A stretch of DNA of 64,000 nucleotides from Frigoribacterium sp. CFBP 13712 (GCF_014842255.1 NZ_JACYVH010000003.1:124001-188000); one strand, 5' to 3'. Shown: positions 8,830 through 19,971, counted from the stretch's first letter. Translations and numbers: made by a program. Notes: a model not told the origin generated them from the letters alone.

Positions 8830-10345
8830 CCGGGGCACCACCTCCCGGGCCGACTTCGACGCGGCCCTGTCCGGCCACCGCGTCGTCCCGGTCGTCCGCG
8901 ACCTCTTCGGCGACGGCGAGACGCCGGTGGGCGTCTACCGGAAGCTCGCGGCGGGGCGACCCGGCACGTTCCTGCTGGAGTCCGCCGAGCAGGGCGGCAT
9001 CTGGTCGCGCTGGTCGTTCGTCGGTGTGTCCTCCTTCGGAGTGCTCACCACCCGCGGAGACGACGTCGAATGGATCGACTACGGCATGAGCCGCGAGCGT
9101 GCGCTGGGCGATGCGACCGGGCGACCCCTCGAGGTGCTCTCCGCGCTCTTCGAACGCTGGCAGACGCCGCGCCTCCGCGAGCTGCCGCCCCTGACCGGTG
9201 GGCTCGTCGGCTTCATCGGCTGGGAGGCCGTCCGCGAGCTCGAGTCGCTGCCCGACGCGCCGCCCGCCGAGTTCGAGGTCCCGTCCCAGGCCCTCAGCTT
9301 CGTGAGCGAGCTGGTGGCGCTCGATCACCGCACCGGCGCCGTCATGCTGATCGCCACGGTGCTGAACGACGAGACCGACACCTCCGACGCCCTGTGGGCC
9401 GACGCGCAGTCGCGCCTCGACGGTCTGCAGAGTCGTCTGGCCGAGCCCAGCGAGGCGTTCCTCTCCGACGTCGATCTCACGATCGCCCCCGACCCGGTCC
9501 GACGCACGAGCGACGCCGAGTACGGGGCGGCCATCGAGCGGTCGAAGCAGTACATCCGCGACGGCGACGTCTTCCAGGTGGTCGTGTCGCAGCGGTTCGA
9601 CCACGAGCTCACGGCCGATCCGCTCGACGTGTACCGCGTCCTCCGCACTCTCAACCCGAGCCCGTACATGTACCTCGTGAGCCTCGACGACGTCGACGGT
9701 CGGCCCTACTCGATCGTCGGATCGTCGCCCGAGGCCCTGGTCAAGGTCGACGGACGGCGCGCCTACACGCACCCCATCGCCGGTTCGAAGCCGCGTGGCG
9801 GCAACCCCGAGGAGGATCAGCTGCTCGCCGACCAGCTGGCCTCCGACCAGAAGGAGCGAGCCGAGCACCTGATGCTCGTCGATCTCGCCCGCAACGACCT
9901 GCTCAAGGTCTGCACCCCGGGTTCCGTCGAGGTGACCGAGTTCATGCAGGTCGAGCGCTTCAGCCACATCATGCACCTCGTGTCGAGCGTCGAGGGGGAT
10001 CTCGCTCCGGGGCGCAACGCCATCGACGCCTTCCGGGCCACGTTCCCCGCAGGCACCCTGTCGGGCGCGCCCAAGCCCCGCGCCCTCGAGATCATCGACG
10101 AGCTCGAACCGGCGCAGCGGGGGGTCTACGGCGGGGTCGTGGGCTACTTCGACTTCGCCGGTTCGGCCGACGTCGCGATCGCCATCCGCACCGTGCTCCT
10201 GCAGGGCGGCACGGCGCGGGTCCAGGCCGGCGCCGGTCTCGTCGCCGACAGCGATCCCGTCGCGGAGAACGAGGAGGCGCGCAACAAGGCCGCGGCCCCC
10301 TTGCGTGCCGTGGCCGTGGCCAACGCCATGACGAGGCTCGTCTGA
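8822..10345 (+). CDS. trpE: Anthranilate synthase component I
   Basis: Converts chorismate plus ammonia (from a TrpG subunit not in the window) to anthranilate. The 507 aa protein has the tryptophan-sensing LLES element in TFLLESAEQG, NPSPYMYLVS, and the catalytic C-terminal chorismate-binding domain with GSSPEALVKV, LVDLARNDL and TFPAGTLSGAPKPRA. Because the GTG start overlaps hisI by 8 nt, there is no room for a trp attenuator leader before trpE. Feedback inhibition is expected from the LLES motif. Confidence 0.96.
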   Translation: MSDRGTTSRADFDAALSGHRVVPVVRDLFGDGETPVGVYRKLAAGRPGTFLLESAEQGGIWSRWSFVGVSSFGVLTTRGDDVEWIDYGMSRERALGDATGRPLEVLSALFERWQTPRLRELPPLTGGLVGFIGWEAVRELESLPDAPPAEFEVPSQALSFVSELVALDHRTGAVMLIATVLNDETDTSDALWADAQSRLDGLQSRLAEPSEAFLSDVDLTIAPDPVRRTSDAEYGAAIERSKQYIRDGDVFQVVVSQRFDHELTADPLDVYRVLRTLNPSPYMYLVSLDDVDGRPYSIVGSSPEALVKVDGRRAYTHPIAGSKPRGGNPEEDQLLADQLASDQKERAEHLMLVDLARNDLLKVCTPGSVEVTEFMQVERFSHIMHLVSSVEGDLAPGRNAIDAFRATFPAGTLSGAPKPRALEIIDELEPAQRGVYGGVVGYFDFAGSADVAIAIRTVLLQGGTARVQAGAGLVADSDPVAENEEARNKAAAPLRAVAVANAMTRLV

Positions 10346-10959
10346 TGAGCGCCCGCCGCATCAAGCTCACCACCATCCTGCTCGGGATCCTTCTGGCTGC
10401 CGTGGTGCTCCTCGCCTGGACGCAGCCGTGGTTCGAGCTCGCGATCAGCCTGCCCCAGGGCGGCTCCGACCGCGTGACGGCCAGCGGAGACGTCGCCGGC
10501 GGCGCCCTGTCGGCGCTCTCGCTCGCGAGCCTCGCCCTGTTCGCCGCGCTGACCATCGCGGGTCGCGTCTTCCGCATCGTGCTCGGCGTGCTGCAGACCC
10601 TGCTCGGCGTCTGCGTCGCCCTCGGGGCCGGAACATCCCTGGCCGACCCGATCGGCGCCTCCGGAACCCCCATCACCACGGCGACCGGCGTCGAGGGGGC
10701 CGAGTCGCTCGTGTCGCTCGTCGACTCCGTCTCGGCCACGCCCTGGCCGTGGGTGGCGCTGGTGACCGGCATCGTCTCGGCGCTGCTCGGCGTCGCCGTC
10801 GTCGTCCTCTCGGGGATGTGGCCCCAGGCCACCCGGAAGTACTCGGCGACCCGGCTCGTGGCCGCCGATCCCGCGACCGACCCGGCCGCCGCCTGGGACA
10901 CCCTCTCGAGCGGGGACGACCCCACCGAGAGTCCCGACGAGACGGCCCGCAGCCGGTAG
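10345..10959 (+). CDS. Trp biosynthesis-associated membrane protein
   Basis: A 204 aa membrane protein of the family found in actinobacterial trp operons; its function is unknown. It has four hydrophobic segments: about residues 9-25 (followed by AWTQPWFELAI), 50-70, 78-95 and 135-160, and an acidic, Pro/Ser-rich cytosolic tail. The position between trpE and trpC, with a 1 nt overlap with trpE (TGATG), suggests a link to tryptophan metabolism or transport, but that is inference from context only. Its TAG stop is also the start of the next promoter's -10 (TAGACT). Confidence 0.85.
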   Translation: MSARRIKLTTILLGILLAAVVLLAWTQPWFELAISLPQGGSDRVTASGDVAGGALSALSLASLALFAALTIAGRVFRIVLGVLQTLLGVCVALGAGTSLADPIGASGTPITTATGVEGAESLVSLVDSVSATPWPWVALVTGIVSALLGVAVVVLSGMWPQATRKYSATRLVAADPATDPAAAWDTLSSGDDPTESPDETARSR

Positions 10960-10962
10960 ACT
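10957..10962 (+). promoter_or_regulatory. -10 element overlapping the upstream stop codon
   Basis: TAGACT begins with the TAG stop of the Trp membrane protein. Transcription would start near 10969, giving a leader of about 25 nt with AAGGAG before the GTG at 10994. It could provide a second promoter for trpC-trpB-trpA. Confidence 0.5.
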
Positions 10963-10993
10963 CGTCGCGTCCCATCTTGATCCAAGGAGCACC

Positions 10994-11254
10994 GTGAGCA
11001 TTCAGACGAAGCCCGACGACCGCCACGAGGCCGCCGAAGACCTCGGTCACGGCAACTCGCCCGCCGCGTGGACGGCTGTGATCATCATGCTGGTCGCTTT
11101 CTCCATCGGCACCGTCGCCTTCTTCCTCGCCATCCCGTGGATCGTCTGGGCCTCCGCCGGGCTCGTGATCGTCGGGCTCGTCGTCGGGCTCGTGCTCAAG
11201 CGCGTCGGGTACGGCGTCGGCGGTCACCGCTATGTCCCGAAGGCGCACAACTAA
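10994..11254 (+). CDS. HGxxPAAW family small membrane protein
   Basis: An 86 aa protein of unknown function. It carries the family-defining HGNSPAAW near residues 19-26, followed by two adjacent transmembrane segments (about 28-47 and 50-70) and a short basic tail with GGHRYVPKAHN. GTG start with AAGGAG about 6 nt upstream. It sits directly before trpC (its TAA is immediately followed by the trpC GTG), as in other actinobacteria, so the association with tryptophan genes looks conserved. I do not know what it does. Confidence 0.85.
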   Translation: MSIQTKPDDRHEAAEDLGHGNSPAAWTAVIIMLVAFSIGTVAFFLAIPWIVWASAGLVIVGLVVGLVLKRVGYGVGGHRYVPKAHN

Positions 11255-12028
11255 GTGCTGGAAGACCTCTACGCCGGCTCCCTGGCCGATGCCGAGGCCC
11301 GGCGTGAGCTGGTGCCGTTCGCGTCGGTCGAGGCGGCCGCCCTCGAACGTCCTGCGGCACTCGACGCCCTGGCCGCGCTCCGACCCGACGAACGCGTCAA
11401 GATCATCGCCGAGGTGAAGCGGGCCAGCCCGTCCCGCGGCGATCTGTCCGACATCGCCGATCCCGCCTCCCTCGCCGTCTCGTACGCGACGGGTGGGGCC
11501 AGCGCGATCAGCGTCCTCACCGAGGGTCGCCGATTCAAGGGCACCCTCGCCGATCTCGAGGCCGTCCGACAGGTCGTCGACGTCCCCGTGCTCCGCAAGG
11601 ACTTCATCGCCGACCCGTACCAGGTCTTCGAGGCGCGTGCCGCAGGCGCCGATCTGGTCCTCCTCATCGTCGCCGGCCTCTCGCAGCCCAGACTCGTCGA
11701 GCTGCACGAGCTCGTGCGGTCGCTCGGTATGACCGCGCTGATCGAGACCCACTCGGCCGACGAGGTCCGACGCGGTCTCGACGCCGGCGCCGAGCTGCTC
11801 GGCGTGAACGCCCGCGACCTCTCGACGTTCGAACTCGACCGCGATCTGTTCGGTCGACTCGCCGACGGCATCCCGTCCGGTGTCGTCCGCGTCGCCGAAT
11901 CCGCCGTCGCGTCACCCGACGACGTCGCCCACTACCGTCGCGCCGGCGCCGATGTCGTGCTCGTGGGCGAGGCCCTCGTCACGCACGGCGACCCGGTCGA
12001 CGCACTCACCCGCTTCCTGGAGGTCTGA
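11255..12028 (+). CDS. trpC: Indole-3-glycerol phosphate synthase
   Basis: Converts carboxyphenylamino-deoxyribulose phosphate to indole-3-glycerol phosphate. The 257 aa TIM barrel shows [50 protein letters not shown] and [12 protein letters not shown], covering the catalytic Lys and Glu residues. It is monofunctional; no TrpF domain is fused, and actinobacteria often use a HisA-type isomerase (PriA of the His/Trp pathway) for that step. GTG start directly after the previous stop codon; 1 nt overlap with trpB. Confidence 0.96.
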   Translation: MLEDLYAGSLADAEARRELVPFASVEAAALERPAALDALAALRPDERVKIIAEVKRASPSRGDLSDIADPASLAVSYATGGASAISVLTEGRRFKGTLADLEAVRQVVDVPVLRKDFIADPYQVFEARAAGADLVLLIVAGLSQPRLVELHELVRSLGMTALIETHSADEVRRGLDAGAELLGVNARDLSTFELDRDLFGRLADGIPSGVVRVAESAVASPDDVAHYRRAGADVVLVGEALVTHGDPVDALTRFLEV

Positions 12029-13236
12029 TGGCACTGCGCGACGAGACGGGGCCCTACTTCGGCTCCTTCGGGGGGCGCTTCGTCCCCGAATCCCTGGTGG
12101 CCGCACTCGACGAACTCGACTCGGCCTACAAGGCCGCGGCGGTCGATCCCGAGTTCCAGGCGGAGCTCCGTGCCCTGCACGCGACGTACACGGGTCGACC
12201 CTCGATCATCACCGAGGTCCCGCGCTTCGCCGAGCACGCCGGCGGGGCGCGCGTCATCCTGAAGCGCGAAGACCTGAACCACACGGGTTCGCACAAGATC
12301 AACAACGTGCTCGGACAGGCGCTGCTCGCCCGCAAGCTGGGCAAGACCCGGCTGATCGCCGAGACGGGCGCCGGGCAGCACGGTGTGGCGACCGCCACCG
12401 CGGCCGCCCTGTTCGGCATGTCCTGCGTCGTGTACATGGGCCAGGTCGACACCGAACGTCAGGCCCTCAACGTGGCCCGCATGCGCCTCCTCGGGGCCGA
12501 GGTCGTCTCGGTCACGACCGGGTCGCGCACGCTGAAGGACGCCATCAACGACGCGATGCGCGACTGGGTCGCCAGCGTCGACACCACGCACTACGTCCTC
12601 GGCACGGTCGCCGGTCCGCACCCCTTCCCGGCGATGGTGCGCGACTTCCACAAGATCATCGGCGAAGAGGCTCGCGAGCAGGTCCTGGCGCTCACCGGGT
12701 CGCTCCCGGACGCCGTCACGGCGTGCGTCGGCGGCGGGTCGAACGCCATGGGCATCTTCCACGCGTTCCTCGACGACCCCTCGGTCGAGCTCTGGGGCTA
12801 CGAGGCCGGGGGAGACGGCGTGGAGACCGGTCGTCACGCTGCGTCGATCACCCTGGGTCGGATCGGCAACCTGCAGGGCACCAAGTCGTACCTCATGCAA
12901 GACGAAGACGGGCAGACGCTCGAGAGCCACTCGATCTCGGCCGGCCTCGACTACCCGAGCGTCGGGCCCGAGCACGCCTGGCTCGCCGAGAGCGGACGGG
13001 CCCACTACGAGCCCGTGACCGACGCCGAGGCGATGGCCGCGTTCAAGCTCCTCACTCAGACCGAGGGCATCCTGCCCGCGATCGAGACGGCGCACGCCCT
13101 CGCCGGCACGATCAAGCTCGGTCAGCGTCACCCCGACTGGACGATCCTGGTCTCGATGAGCGGGCGAGGCGACAAAGACGTGGCGACTGCCAGCCGCTAC
13201 TTCGGCGTCCTCGACGAGCAGGCGCAGCAGCTGTGA
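12028..13236 (+). CDS. trpB: Tryptophan synthase beta chain
   Basis: PLP enzyme that condenses indole with serine to make tryptophan. The 402 aa protein contains the PLP-lysine motif [18 protein letters not shown], the [11 protein letters not shown] loop and the phosphate loop GGGSNAMG. It works with TrpA as an alpha2-beta2 complex with an indole tunnel. It overlaps trpC by 1 nt (TGATG) and trpA by 4 nt (GTGA), consistent with coupled, balanced synthesis of the subunits. Confidence 0.97.
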   Translation: MALRDETGPYFGSFGGRFVPESLVAALDELDSAYKAAAVDPEFQAELRALHATYTGRPSIITEVPRFAEHAGGARVILKREDLNHTGSHKINNVLGQALLARKLGKTRLIAETGAGQHGVATATAAALFGMSCVVYMGQVDTERQALNVARMRLLGAEVVSVTTGSRTLKDAINDAMRDWVASVDTTHYVLGTVAGPHPFPAMVRDFHKIIGEEAREQVLALTGSLPDAVTACVGGGSNAMGIFHAFLDDPSVELWGYEAGGDGVETGRHAASITLGRIGNLQGTKSYLMQDEDGQTLESHSISAGLDYPSVGPEHAWLAESGRAHYEPVTDAEAMAAFKLLTQTEGILPAIETAHALAGTIKLGQRHPDWTILVSMSGRGDKDVATASRYFGVLDEQAQQL

Positions 13237-14045
13237 GCGGCGCCGACGCCCCCACGGGCAGCAAGGTGGCGGCGGCCATCCGAGCTCGTCGCGAAGCCGG
13301 GTCCGGCGCCGTGATCGGATACCTCCCCGTGGGGTTCCCCGATCTGGCGACGAGCATCGAGGCCGCCGTGACGCTCGCCGAGAACGGCATCGACGTCATC
13401 GAGCTGGGCATGCCGTACTCCGATCCCGTCATGGACGGACCGGTCATCCAGGCCGCCACGCAGAAGGCACTCGCCGAGGGCTTCCGAGTCCGCGACGTCT
13501 TCACGGCCGTCCGCGAGATCACCTCCCGTGTCGACACCCCGGTCGTCGTCATGACGTACTGGAACCCGGTCGAGCAGTACGGCGTCCAGCGCTTCGCCGA
13601 CGACCTCGCCGCTGCGGGCGGTGCCGGTCTCATCACCCCCGACCTCATCCCCGACGAGGGCTCCGCGTGGATCGCCGCCGCCGAGGCCGCCGACCTCGAT
13701 CGGGTCTTCCTCGCCGCGCCGTCCTCCAGCGAGGCTCGACTCCGCCAGTCGGTGGAGGCCAGCCGCGGATTCGTCTACACCGTGTCGACGATGGGCATCA
13801 CCGGCACCCGCACCGACGTCGATTCCGCGGCGCACACCCTCGTCGACCGCCTTCGTGAGGCAGGTGTCGAGTACGCGTGCGTCGGTCTGGGCATCTCGAC
13901 CGCCACCCAGGTGCGTGAGGTCCTCGCCTACGCCGACGGGGCGATCATCGGCTCGGCCTTCGTGCGCGCCCTCGCCGAAGGCGGCCTCGACTCCCTGGCC
14001 GAGGTCGCAGCCGATCTGTCGTCGGGCGCCACCGTCTCACGCTGA
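13233..14045 (+). CDS. trpA: Tryptophan synthase alpha chain
   Basis: Cleaves indole-3-glycerol phosphate to indole and glyceraldehyde-3-phosphate. The 270 aa TIM barrel has the catalytic Glu in [17 protein letters not shown] (Glu and Asp of the active site), [11 protein letters not shown], and [10 protein letters not shown] and [10 protein letters not shown] phosphate-binding loops. The GTG start at 13233 overlaps the trpB stop. No terminator hairpin is visible after it; lgt begins 74 nt later with its own candidate -10. Confidence 0.96.
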   Translation: MSGADAPTGSKVAAAIRARREAGSGAVIGYLPVGFPDLATSIEAAVTLAENGIDVIELGMPYSDPVMDGPVIQAATQKALAEGFRVRDVFTAVREITSRVDTPVVVMTYWNPVEQYGVQRFADDLAAAGGAGLITPDLIPDEGSAWIAAAEAADLDRVFLAAPSSSEARLRQSVEASRGFVYTVSTMGITGTRTDVDSAAHTLVDRLREAGVEYACVGLGISTATQVREVLAYADGAIIGSAFVRALAEGGLDSLAEVAADLSSGATVSR

Positions 14046-14058
14046 CTCCTGCTCGCGC

Positions 14059-14064
14059 TAGAGT
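14059..14064 (+). promoter_or_regulatory. -10 element upstream of lgt
   Basis: TAGAGT, with predicted transcription start near 14071, would give lgt a leader of about 49 nt. No -35 is evident. Confidence 0.4.
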
Positions 14065-14119
14065 CTTCCCGCGTCGGCCCGCCGACACCCCGTGTTCCCC
14101 GTGAAAGGCGTTTCCGCCC

Positions 14120-15121
14120 GTGTTCGTTCCCCTGAGCATCCCGAGTCCGTCCGCCGAATGGCAGTACTTCGACGTGACGGCCTGGATCAACGAGACCTTC
14201 GGTGCCTCGGTGCCGGGTTCGCTGCGCATCCACGCCTACGCCCTCTGCATCCTGGCCGGCATCGTCATCGCCGGCATCATCACGAACCAGCGTCTGAAGC
14301 GCCGCGGGGCCGAGAGCGGCGTCGTGATCGACGTCATGCTGTTCGCCGTTCCGCTCGGCATCATCGGCGGTCGCTTCTTCCACGTCATCACGCACCCGGG
14401 CGACTACTTCTCGTCGCCCGACCAGTTCGTCCACGTGTTCTTCATCTGGGAGGGCGGTCTCGCGATCTACGGCGCCCTCCTGTTCGGCGCCCTCGGCGTC
14501 TGGCTGGGCTGCCGGTACTCGGGTCTGCGCTTCTGGACCTTCGCCGACGCCCTGGCCCCCGGGCTTCTCGTGGCTCAGGCCTGCGGTCGACTGGGCAACT
14601 GGTTCAACAACGAGCTCTTCGGCATGCCGACCGACCTGCCCTGGGGTCTCGAGATCCAGTCGAGCAACCCGGCGTACCCCACCGGGCTCCCCGAGGGCAC
14701 GCTGTTCCACCCGACGTTCCTCTACGAGATCGTGTGGATGCTCGCGGGTGTCGCGATCCTGCTGCTGATCGAGCGCAAGACCACTCTCGAATGGGGCAAG
14801 GCGCTGTCGTTCTACCTCGTCTGGTACGGCATCGGCCGGGCCTGGTTCGAGTCGATCCGCACCGACCCCAGCCTGCTCTTCTTCGGCATCCGCACCAACG
14901 TCTGGATGAGCTTCGCCGCCATCCTCCTGGGCATCGTCATCTACGTCGTCGCCACGCGACGGCACCCCGGTCGGGTGCCCAGCGCCTACGCCCCGGGGCG
15001 GTCCCCGATCGATCGCGACACTGAGCTAGACTCGCGACGCACGGAAGCGGACGACGACGACCCCGAACTCGTCGCCGTCGGAGCATCGGACGACACCGCC
15101 GATACGACACCGCGGTCCTAG
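14120..15121 (+). CDS. lgt: Prolipoprotein diacylglyceryl transferase
   Basis: Integral membrane enzyme that transfers diacylglycerol from phosphatidylglycerol to the lipobox cysteine of prolipoproteins. The 333 aa protein has about seven transmembrane segments, the Lgt signature ACGRLGNWFNNELFG near residues 154-168, and the N-terminal RIHAYAL in which the conserved His lies. The last 60 or so residues are an acidic, low-complexity cytosolic tail typical of actinobacterial Lgt. The GTG start at 14120 is preceded by AAAGG at 14104-14108, somewhat distant. The trpA-lgt order is conserved in actinobacteria. Confidence 0.95.
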   Translation: MFVPLSIPSPSAEWQYFDVTAWINETFGASVPGSLRIHAYALCILAGIVIAGIITNQRLKRRGAESGVVIDVMLFAVPLGIIGGRFFHVITHPGDYFSSPDQFVHVFFIWEGGLAIYGALLFGALGVWLGCRYSGLRFWTFADALAPGLLVAQACGRLGNWFNNELFGMPTDLPWGLEIQSSNPAYPTGLPEGTLFHPTFLYEIVWMLAGVAILLLIERKTTLEWGKALSFYLVWYGIGRAWFESIRTDPSLLFFGIRTNVWMSFAAILLGIVIYVVATRRHPGRVPSAYAPGRSPIDRDTELDSRRTEADDDDPELVAVGASDDTADTTPRS

Positions 15122-15378
15122 GGCACACAGCCCCGGTACCACCGCACCAGGCCAGGGATCCCACGACTCGACCGAGTCACGGCCTCCCTCCAGCCGGAGC
15201 CGCTCCCGCATCGAGAACCACCTCACGACCGCCACAAGCTGTCAGGGCAACTCCGCTGAGCCGAAGCACCACCGGACAACCGATCCACCGTCCGGTCGGC
15301 GACCGACGTCAGCCGCACTTCCGCGGCGACGTCCAGTGACACGGGCCGACGACGTCCCGACTCCTACAGGATCTCTTC
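15122..15378 (+). promoter_or_regulatory. Structured intergenic leader before gltB
   Basis: 257 nt without a credible gene. It holds three hairpins in a row just before gltB: CCGGAC/GTCCGG (15272-15295), CGGTC-GGC-GACCG (15293-15305) and an 11 bp stem with one bulged A and loop ACTTCC (15305-15333). The first two share bases 15293-15295, so they are mutually exclusive. No T-run follows, and no clear -10 was found. It may be an RNA control element for glutamate synthase; this is speculative. Confidence 0.4.
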
Positions 15379-18300
15379 GTGAGGACGGATTCCATGGCCC
15401 CCACGCCAGCCCATCAGCAGTTCAGCACGGTCCCCTCCGCGGTCGGTCTCTACGACCCCCGCAATGAGAAGGACGCCTGCGGTCTCGCCATGGTCGCGAC
15501 CCTCCGGGGCACCGCCGGGCACGACATCATCGACGCGGCCCTCGGCGCCCTGCGCAATCTCGAGCACCGCGGTGCCATCGGATCGGACGCCGGCACCGGC
15601 GACGGAGCCGGCATCCTCTGCCAGATCCCCGACGCGTTCTTCCGCGACGAGGTCGACTTCGAGCTGCCCGAGGCGGGGGAGTACGCGGTCGGCATCGCCT
15701 ACCTGCCCCTCGACGAGCAGGAGCGCGCCGAGCTGAAGACCGGCATCGAGCGCATCGCCGATCTGGAGCACCTCGACGTGCTCGGGTGGCGCGACGTGCC
15801 CGTGCGCCCGGACGAACTCGGGACCTTGGCGCGCAACGCCATGCCCGCCTTCGAGCAGCTCTTCCTGGCGAGCCGTCAGAGAGGCGCCGACGGTCGGCGC
15901 CTGTCGGGCGTCGAGCTCGACCGCCGCGCCTTCCGTCTGCGGAAGCGCGCCGAGCGCAAGCTCTCCGCCTACTTCACCTCCCTCGGCAGTCGCACCATGG
16001 TCTACAAGGGCATGGTGACGACACTCCAGCTGGAGCCGTTCTACCCCGACCTCAGCGACGAGCGCTTCGCCTCGAAGCTGGCCATCGTCCACTCGCGGTA
16101 CTCGACGAACACGTTCCCGTCGTGGCCTCTCGCCCAGCCGTTCCGCATGATCGCGCACAACGGCGAGATCAACACGGTCCGCGGCAACCGCAACTGGATG
16201 CGCGCGAGGCAGTCGCAGCTCGAGTCCGAGCTGATCGGCGACCTCAAGCCGCTCCTGCCGATCGTCAGCCCGGGTGCCAGCGACTCCGCCTCGTTCGACG
16301 AAGTGGTCGAGCTGCTCAGCCTGACCGGCCGGTCGCTCCCTCACGCGATCATGATGATGGTCCCCGAGGCGTGGGAGAACCAGGTCGACATCGACCCCGA
16401 GCTGCGCGACTTCTACGAGTACCACTCGATGCTCATGGAGGCGTGGGACGGCCCCGCCGCCATCACCTTCACCGACGGCTCCGTCGTCGGGGCGACGCTC
16501 GACCGCAACGGTCTCCGTCCGGGCCGCTACCTGGTCACCGACGACGGGCTCGTCGTGCTCGCCAGCGAGATCGGCGTCCTCGACATCGACCCCGCCAAGG
16601 TCGTCCGCAAGGGGCGCCTGCGCCCCGGCAAGATGTTCCTGGTCGACACCGAGGCCGGGCGACTCATCGAGGACGACGAGATCAAGCGCGACCTCGCGGC
16701 GGAGGCTCCGTACGGCGACTGGCTGGCCGAGGGGCGCATCCACCTCTCCGACCTCCCCGACCGCGAGCACATCGTCCACACCCCCGCGTCGGTGACGCGG
16801 CGCCAGCGGACCTTCGGATACACCGAAGAAGAGGTGCGCATCCTCCTCGCCCCGATGGCGAAGACCGGCGCCGAGCCCCTCGGGGCCATGGGCAGCGACA
16901 CGCCCATCGCCGTCCTGTCCGAGCGCCCGCGCCTCCTGTTCGACTACTTCACGCAGCAGTTCGCCCAGGTGACGAACCCGCCGCTCGACTCGATCCGCGA
17001 GCAGGTCGTGACCTCGCTGAAGCTCGGCCTCGGCCCCGAGCGCAACCTTCTCGCGGCCACACCCGAGCATGCGCGCCAGGTCATCCTGGACTTCCCGGTC
17101 ATCGACAACGACGAGCTGGCGAAGATCCAGCACATCGACCCGAGCCCCGGCTCGCGCGCCACGTCGACCATCCGGGGTCTCTACCGCTCCGACAAGGGAC
17201 CTCGTGCGCTCGAGAAGCGCATCGCGGCGATGTGCAACGAGGTCGACGACGCGATCGAGGCCGGGGCGCGCTTCATCGTCCTCTCCGACCGCGACTCGAA
17301 CCAGGACTTCGCGCCGGTGCCCTCGCTTCTGATGATCGCCGCCGTGCATCATCACCTGATCCGCACCGAGAACCGGATGAAGGTCGGGCTGATCGTCGAG
17401 GCCGGCGACGTGCGCGAGGTCCACCACGTCGCCACCCTGATCGGCTACGGCGCGTCGGCGGTGAACCCGTACCTCGCGATGGAGACCAGCGAGAACCTAG
17501 TCCGGTCGGGCATGATCACGGGTCTGTCGCCCGAAGACGCCGTGCACAACCTCATCAAGGCGCTCGGCAAGGGCGTGCTGAAGATCATGTCGAAGATGGG
17601 CATCTCGACCGTCTCGAGCTACGCGGCGGCGCAGGCCTTCGAGGCCGTGGGCCTCAGCCGCGAGTTCGTCGACACCTACTTCACGGGCACCTCGACGATG
17701 CTGGGCGGCATCGGCATCGACGTCATCGCGGCCGAGAACAAGGAGCGTCACCTCAGCGCCTACCCGGCCGACGGCTCCGTCGTCGCCCACGAGCGTCTGG
17801 CGACGGGCGGTGAGTACCAGTGGCGTCGCGAGGGGCCCAAGCACCTCTTCAACCCCGACACGGTCTTCCGTCTGCAGCACGCGACGCGCACCCGCCGCTA
17901 CGACATCTTCCGCGAGTACACGAAGCTCGTCGACGACCAGGCCGAAGACCTCATGACCCTCCGCGGCATGTTCGCCTTCAAGCACGGCGTCCGTCCGTCG
18001 ATCCCGCTCGACGAGGTCGAGCCGATCGAGGCCATCGTCAAGCGCTTCTCCACGGGTGCGATGAGCTACGGGTCGATCTCGAAGGAGGCGCACGAGACTC
18101 TCGCGATCGCCATGAACCGTCTGGGCGGCAAGTCCAACACGGGTGAGGGCGGAGAAGACGTCGAGCGTCTGCTCGACCCCGAACGCCGCAGCGCCGTGAA
18201 GCAGGTCGCATCCGGACGCTTCGGCGTCACGAGCATGTACCTGACCCATGCGACCGACATCCAGCTGAAGATGGCGCAGGGCGCCAAGCCCGGCGAGGGC

Positions 18301-19971
18301 GGCCAGCTGCCGCCGACCAAGGTCTACCCCTGGGTCGCCCGGACTCGTCACGCGACCCCCGGCGTCGGTCTCATCTCGCCGCCGCCGCACCACGACATCT
18401 ACTCGATCGAAGACCTCAAGCAGCTGATCTTCGACGTCAAGCGGGCGAATCCGACCGCTCGGGTCCATGTGAAGCTCGTCAGCCAGTCGGGCATCGGCGC
18501 GGTCGCCGCGGGGGTCACCAAGGCCCTCGCCGACGTCGTCCTCGTCTCGGGGCACGACGGCGGAACGGGTGCCAGCCCGTTGAACTCGCTGAAGCACGCG
18601 GGCACCCCCTGGGAGATCGGCCTCGCCGAGACGCAGCAGACGCTCATGCTGAACGGCATGCGCGACCGAGTCGTCGTCCAGGTGGACGGCCAGATGAAGA
18701 CGGGTCGCGACGTGATGATCGCGGCGCTGCTCGGCGGCGAGGAGTTCGGCTTCGCGACGGCCCCGCTGATCGTCGAGGGCTGCATCATGATGCGCGTCTG
18801 CCATCTCGACACCTGCCCGGTGGGCGTCGCGACGCAGAACCCCGAGCTCCGCGCCCGGTTCTCGGGCAAGCCCGAGTTCGTCGTCAACTTCTTCGAGTTC
18901 CTGGCCCAGGAGGTGCGCGAGTACCTGGCCGAGCTGGGATTCCGCTCCCTCGACGAGGCGATCGGCCGCACCGACGTGCTCGACGTCGACCGGGCCATCG
19001 ACCACTGGAAGGCCTCCGGTCTCGACCTCGCGCCGGTGCTCGTCGGTCCGGCGTTCGCCGACGACGAGCCTCGACGCAACCACCGCCCGCAGGAGCACGA
19101 GCTCGAGAAGCACTTCGACGTCGGACTCATCGAGCAGAGCATGTCCGTGCTCGAGAACGGCGGGCGGGTCGAACTCCGACTCCCCATCCGCAACACCGAA
19201 CGCGCGGTCGGCACGATGCTCGGTCACGAGGTCACCGTGCGGTACGGCGAGAACGGACTCCCCGAGGGCAGCATCGACGTCACCCTCACGGGCTCGGCGG
19301 GTCAGTCGCTGGGGGCGTTCCTCCCCGCGGGCATCACCCTCCGACTCGAGGGCGACAGCAACGACTACGTCGGGAAGGGTCTCTCCGGCGGCGACATCGT
19401 CGTCCGTCCCGACCGCTCGAGCACCTTCACGGCCGAGGCCAACGTGATCGCGGGCAACGTCATCGGCTACGGAGCCACCCGGGGGAGCATGTTCATCCGG
19501 GGCATCGTGGGCGAGCGCTTCCTGGTCCGCAACTCGGGTGCCAGCGCCGTCGTCGAGGGCGTCGGCGACCACGCGCTCGAGTACATGACGGGTGGTCTCG
19601 CGGTCATCCTCGGCGACACCGGCCGGAACCTCGGTGCGGGCATGTCCGGAGGCACGGCCTACGTGCACCGTCTGCGGACGGAGCGGGTCAACTCCGACGC
19701 GCTCGCCTCCGGCGAGCTGCAGCTCCACCCGCTCGGCAGCGCCGACGCCGAGATCCTGACCGATCTGCTCTCCCGGCACCTCGCCGAGACCGGGTCGCCC
19801 GTGGCCGAGAGACTCCTCGCCGACCTCGAGACGACCGTCTCGGAGTTCGTCAAGGTCCTCCCGCGGGACTACGCCGCCGTCCTCGCCACCCGGCAGACGG
19901 CCGTCGACGAGGGTCTCGACCCCGATGGCGACGAAGCTTGGAAGCGAATCCTGGAGGTGACCGGTGGCTGA
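15379..19971 (+). CDS. gltB: Glutamate synthase (NADPH) large subunit
   Basis: Converts glutamine plus 2-oxoglutarate to two glutamates, with electrons from GltD. The 1530 aa protein runs glutaminase (N-terminal nucleophile Cys34 in [11 protein letters not shown], exposed after propeptide removal), central linker, FMN-binding synthase domain and C-terminal GXGXG beta-helix (ending SGGTAYVHR). The 3Fe-4S cysteines are Cys1135, Cys1141 and Cys1146 ([13 protein letters not shown]). Two starts are possible: GTG 15379 (AGGA at 15368-15371) or ATG 15394 (GAGGA at 15381-15385); either leaves a plausible propeptide. It overlaps gltD by 8 nt. Confidence 0.96.
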   Translation: MRTDSMAPTPAHQQFSTVPSAVGLYDPRNEKDACGLAMVATLRGTAGHDIIDAALGALRNLEHRGAIGSDAGTGDGAGILCQIPDAFFRDEVDFELPEAGEYAVGIAYLPLDEQERAELKTGIERIADLEHLDVLGWRDVPVRPDELGTLARNAMPAFEQLFLASRQRGADGRRLSGVELDRRAFRLRKRAERKLSAYFTSLGSRTMVYKGMVTTLQLEPFYPDLSDERFASKLAIVHSRYSTNTFPSWPLAQPFRMIAHNGEINTVRGNRNWMRARQSQLESELIGDLKPLLPIVSPGASDSASFDEVVELLSLTGRSLPHAIMMMVPEAWENQVDIDPELRDFYEYHSMLMEAWDGPAAITFTDGSVVGATLDRNGLRPGRYLVTDDGLVVLASEIGVLDIDPAKVVRKGRLRPGKMFLVDTEAGRLIEDDEIKRDLAAEAPYGDWLAEGRIHLSDLPDREHIVHTPASVTRRQRTFGYTEEEVRILLAPMAKTGAEPLGAMGSDTPIAVLSERPRLLFDYFTQQFAQVTNPPLDSIREQVVTSLKLGLGPERNLLAATPEHARQVILDFPVIDNDELAKIQHIDPSPGSRATSTIRGLYRSDKGPRALEKRIAAMCNEVDDAIEAGARFIVLSDRDSNQDFAPVPSLLMIAAVHHHLIRTENRMKVGLIVEAGDVREVHHVATLIGYGASAVNPYLAMETSENLVRSGMITGLSPEDAVHNLIKALGKGVLKIMSKMGISTVSSYAAAQAFEAVGLSREFVDTYFTGTSTMLGGIGIDVIAAENKERHLSAYPADGSVVAHERLATGGEYQWRREGPKHLFNPDTVFRLQHATRTRRYDIFREYTKLVDDQAEDLMTLRGMFAFKHGVRPSIPLDEVEPIEAIVKRFSTGAMSYGSISKEAHETLAIAMNRLGGKSNTGEGGEDVERLLDPERRSAVKQVASGRFGVTSMYLTHATDIQLKMAQGAKPGEGGQLPPTKVYPWVARTRHATPGVGLISPPPHHDIYSIEDLKQLIFDVKRANPTARVHVKLVSQSGIGAVAAGVTKALADVVLVSGHDGGTGASPLNSLKHAGTPWEIGLAETQQTLMLNGMRDRVVVQVDGQMKTGRDVMIAALLGGEEFGFATAPLIVEGCIMMRVCHLDTCPVGVATQNPELRARFSGKPEFVVNFFEFLAQEVREYLAELGFRSLDEAIGRTDVLDVDRAIDHWKASGLDLAPVLVGPAFADDEPRRNHRPQEHELEKHFDVGLIEQSMSVLENGGRVELRLPIRNTERAVGTMLGHEVTVRYGENGLPEGSIDVTLTGSAGQSLGAFLPAGITLRLEGDSNDYVGKGLSGGDIVVRPDRSSTFTAEANVIAGNVIGYGATRGSMFIRGIVGERFLVRNSGASAVVEGVGDHALEYMTGGLAVILGDTGRNLGAGMSGGTAYVHRLRTERVNSDALASGELQLHPLGSADAEILTDLLSRHLAETGSPVAERLLADLETTVSEFVKVLPRDYAAVLATRQTAVDEGLDPDGDEAWKRILEVTGG

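Noticed and set aside
8822-8860. Tryptophan attenuator leader before trpE
   Set aside because: trpE overlaps hisI by 8 nt, so no leader peptide or terminator fits there.
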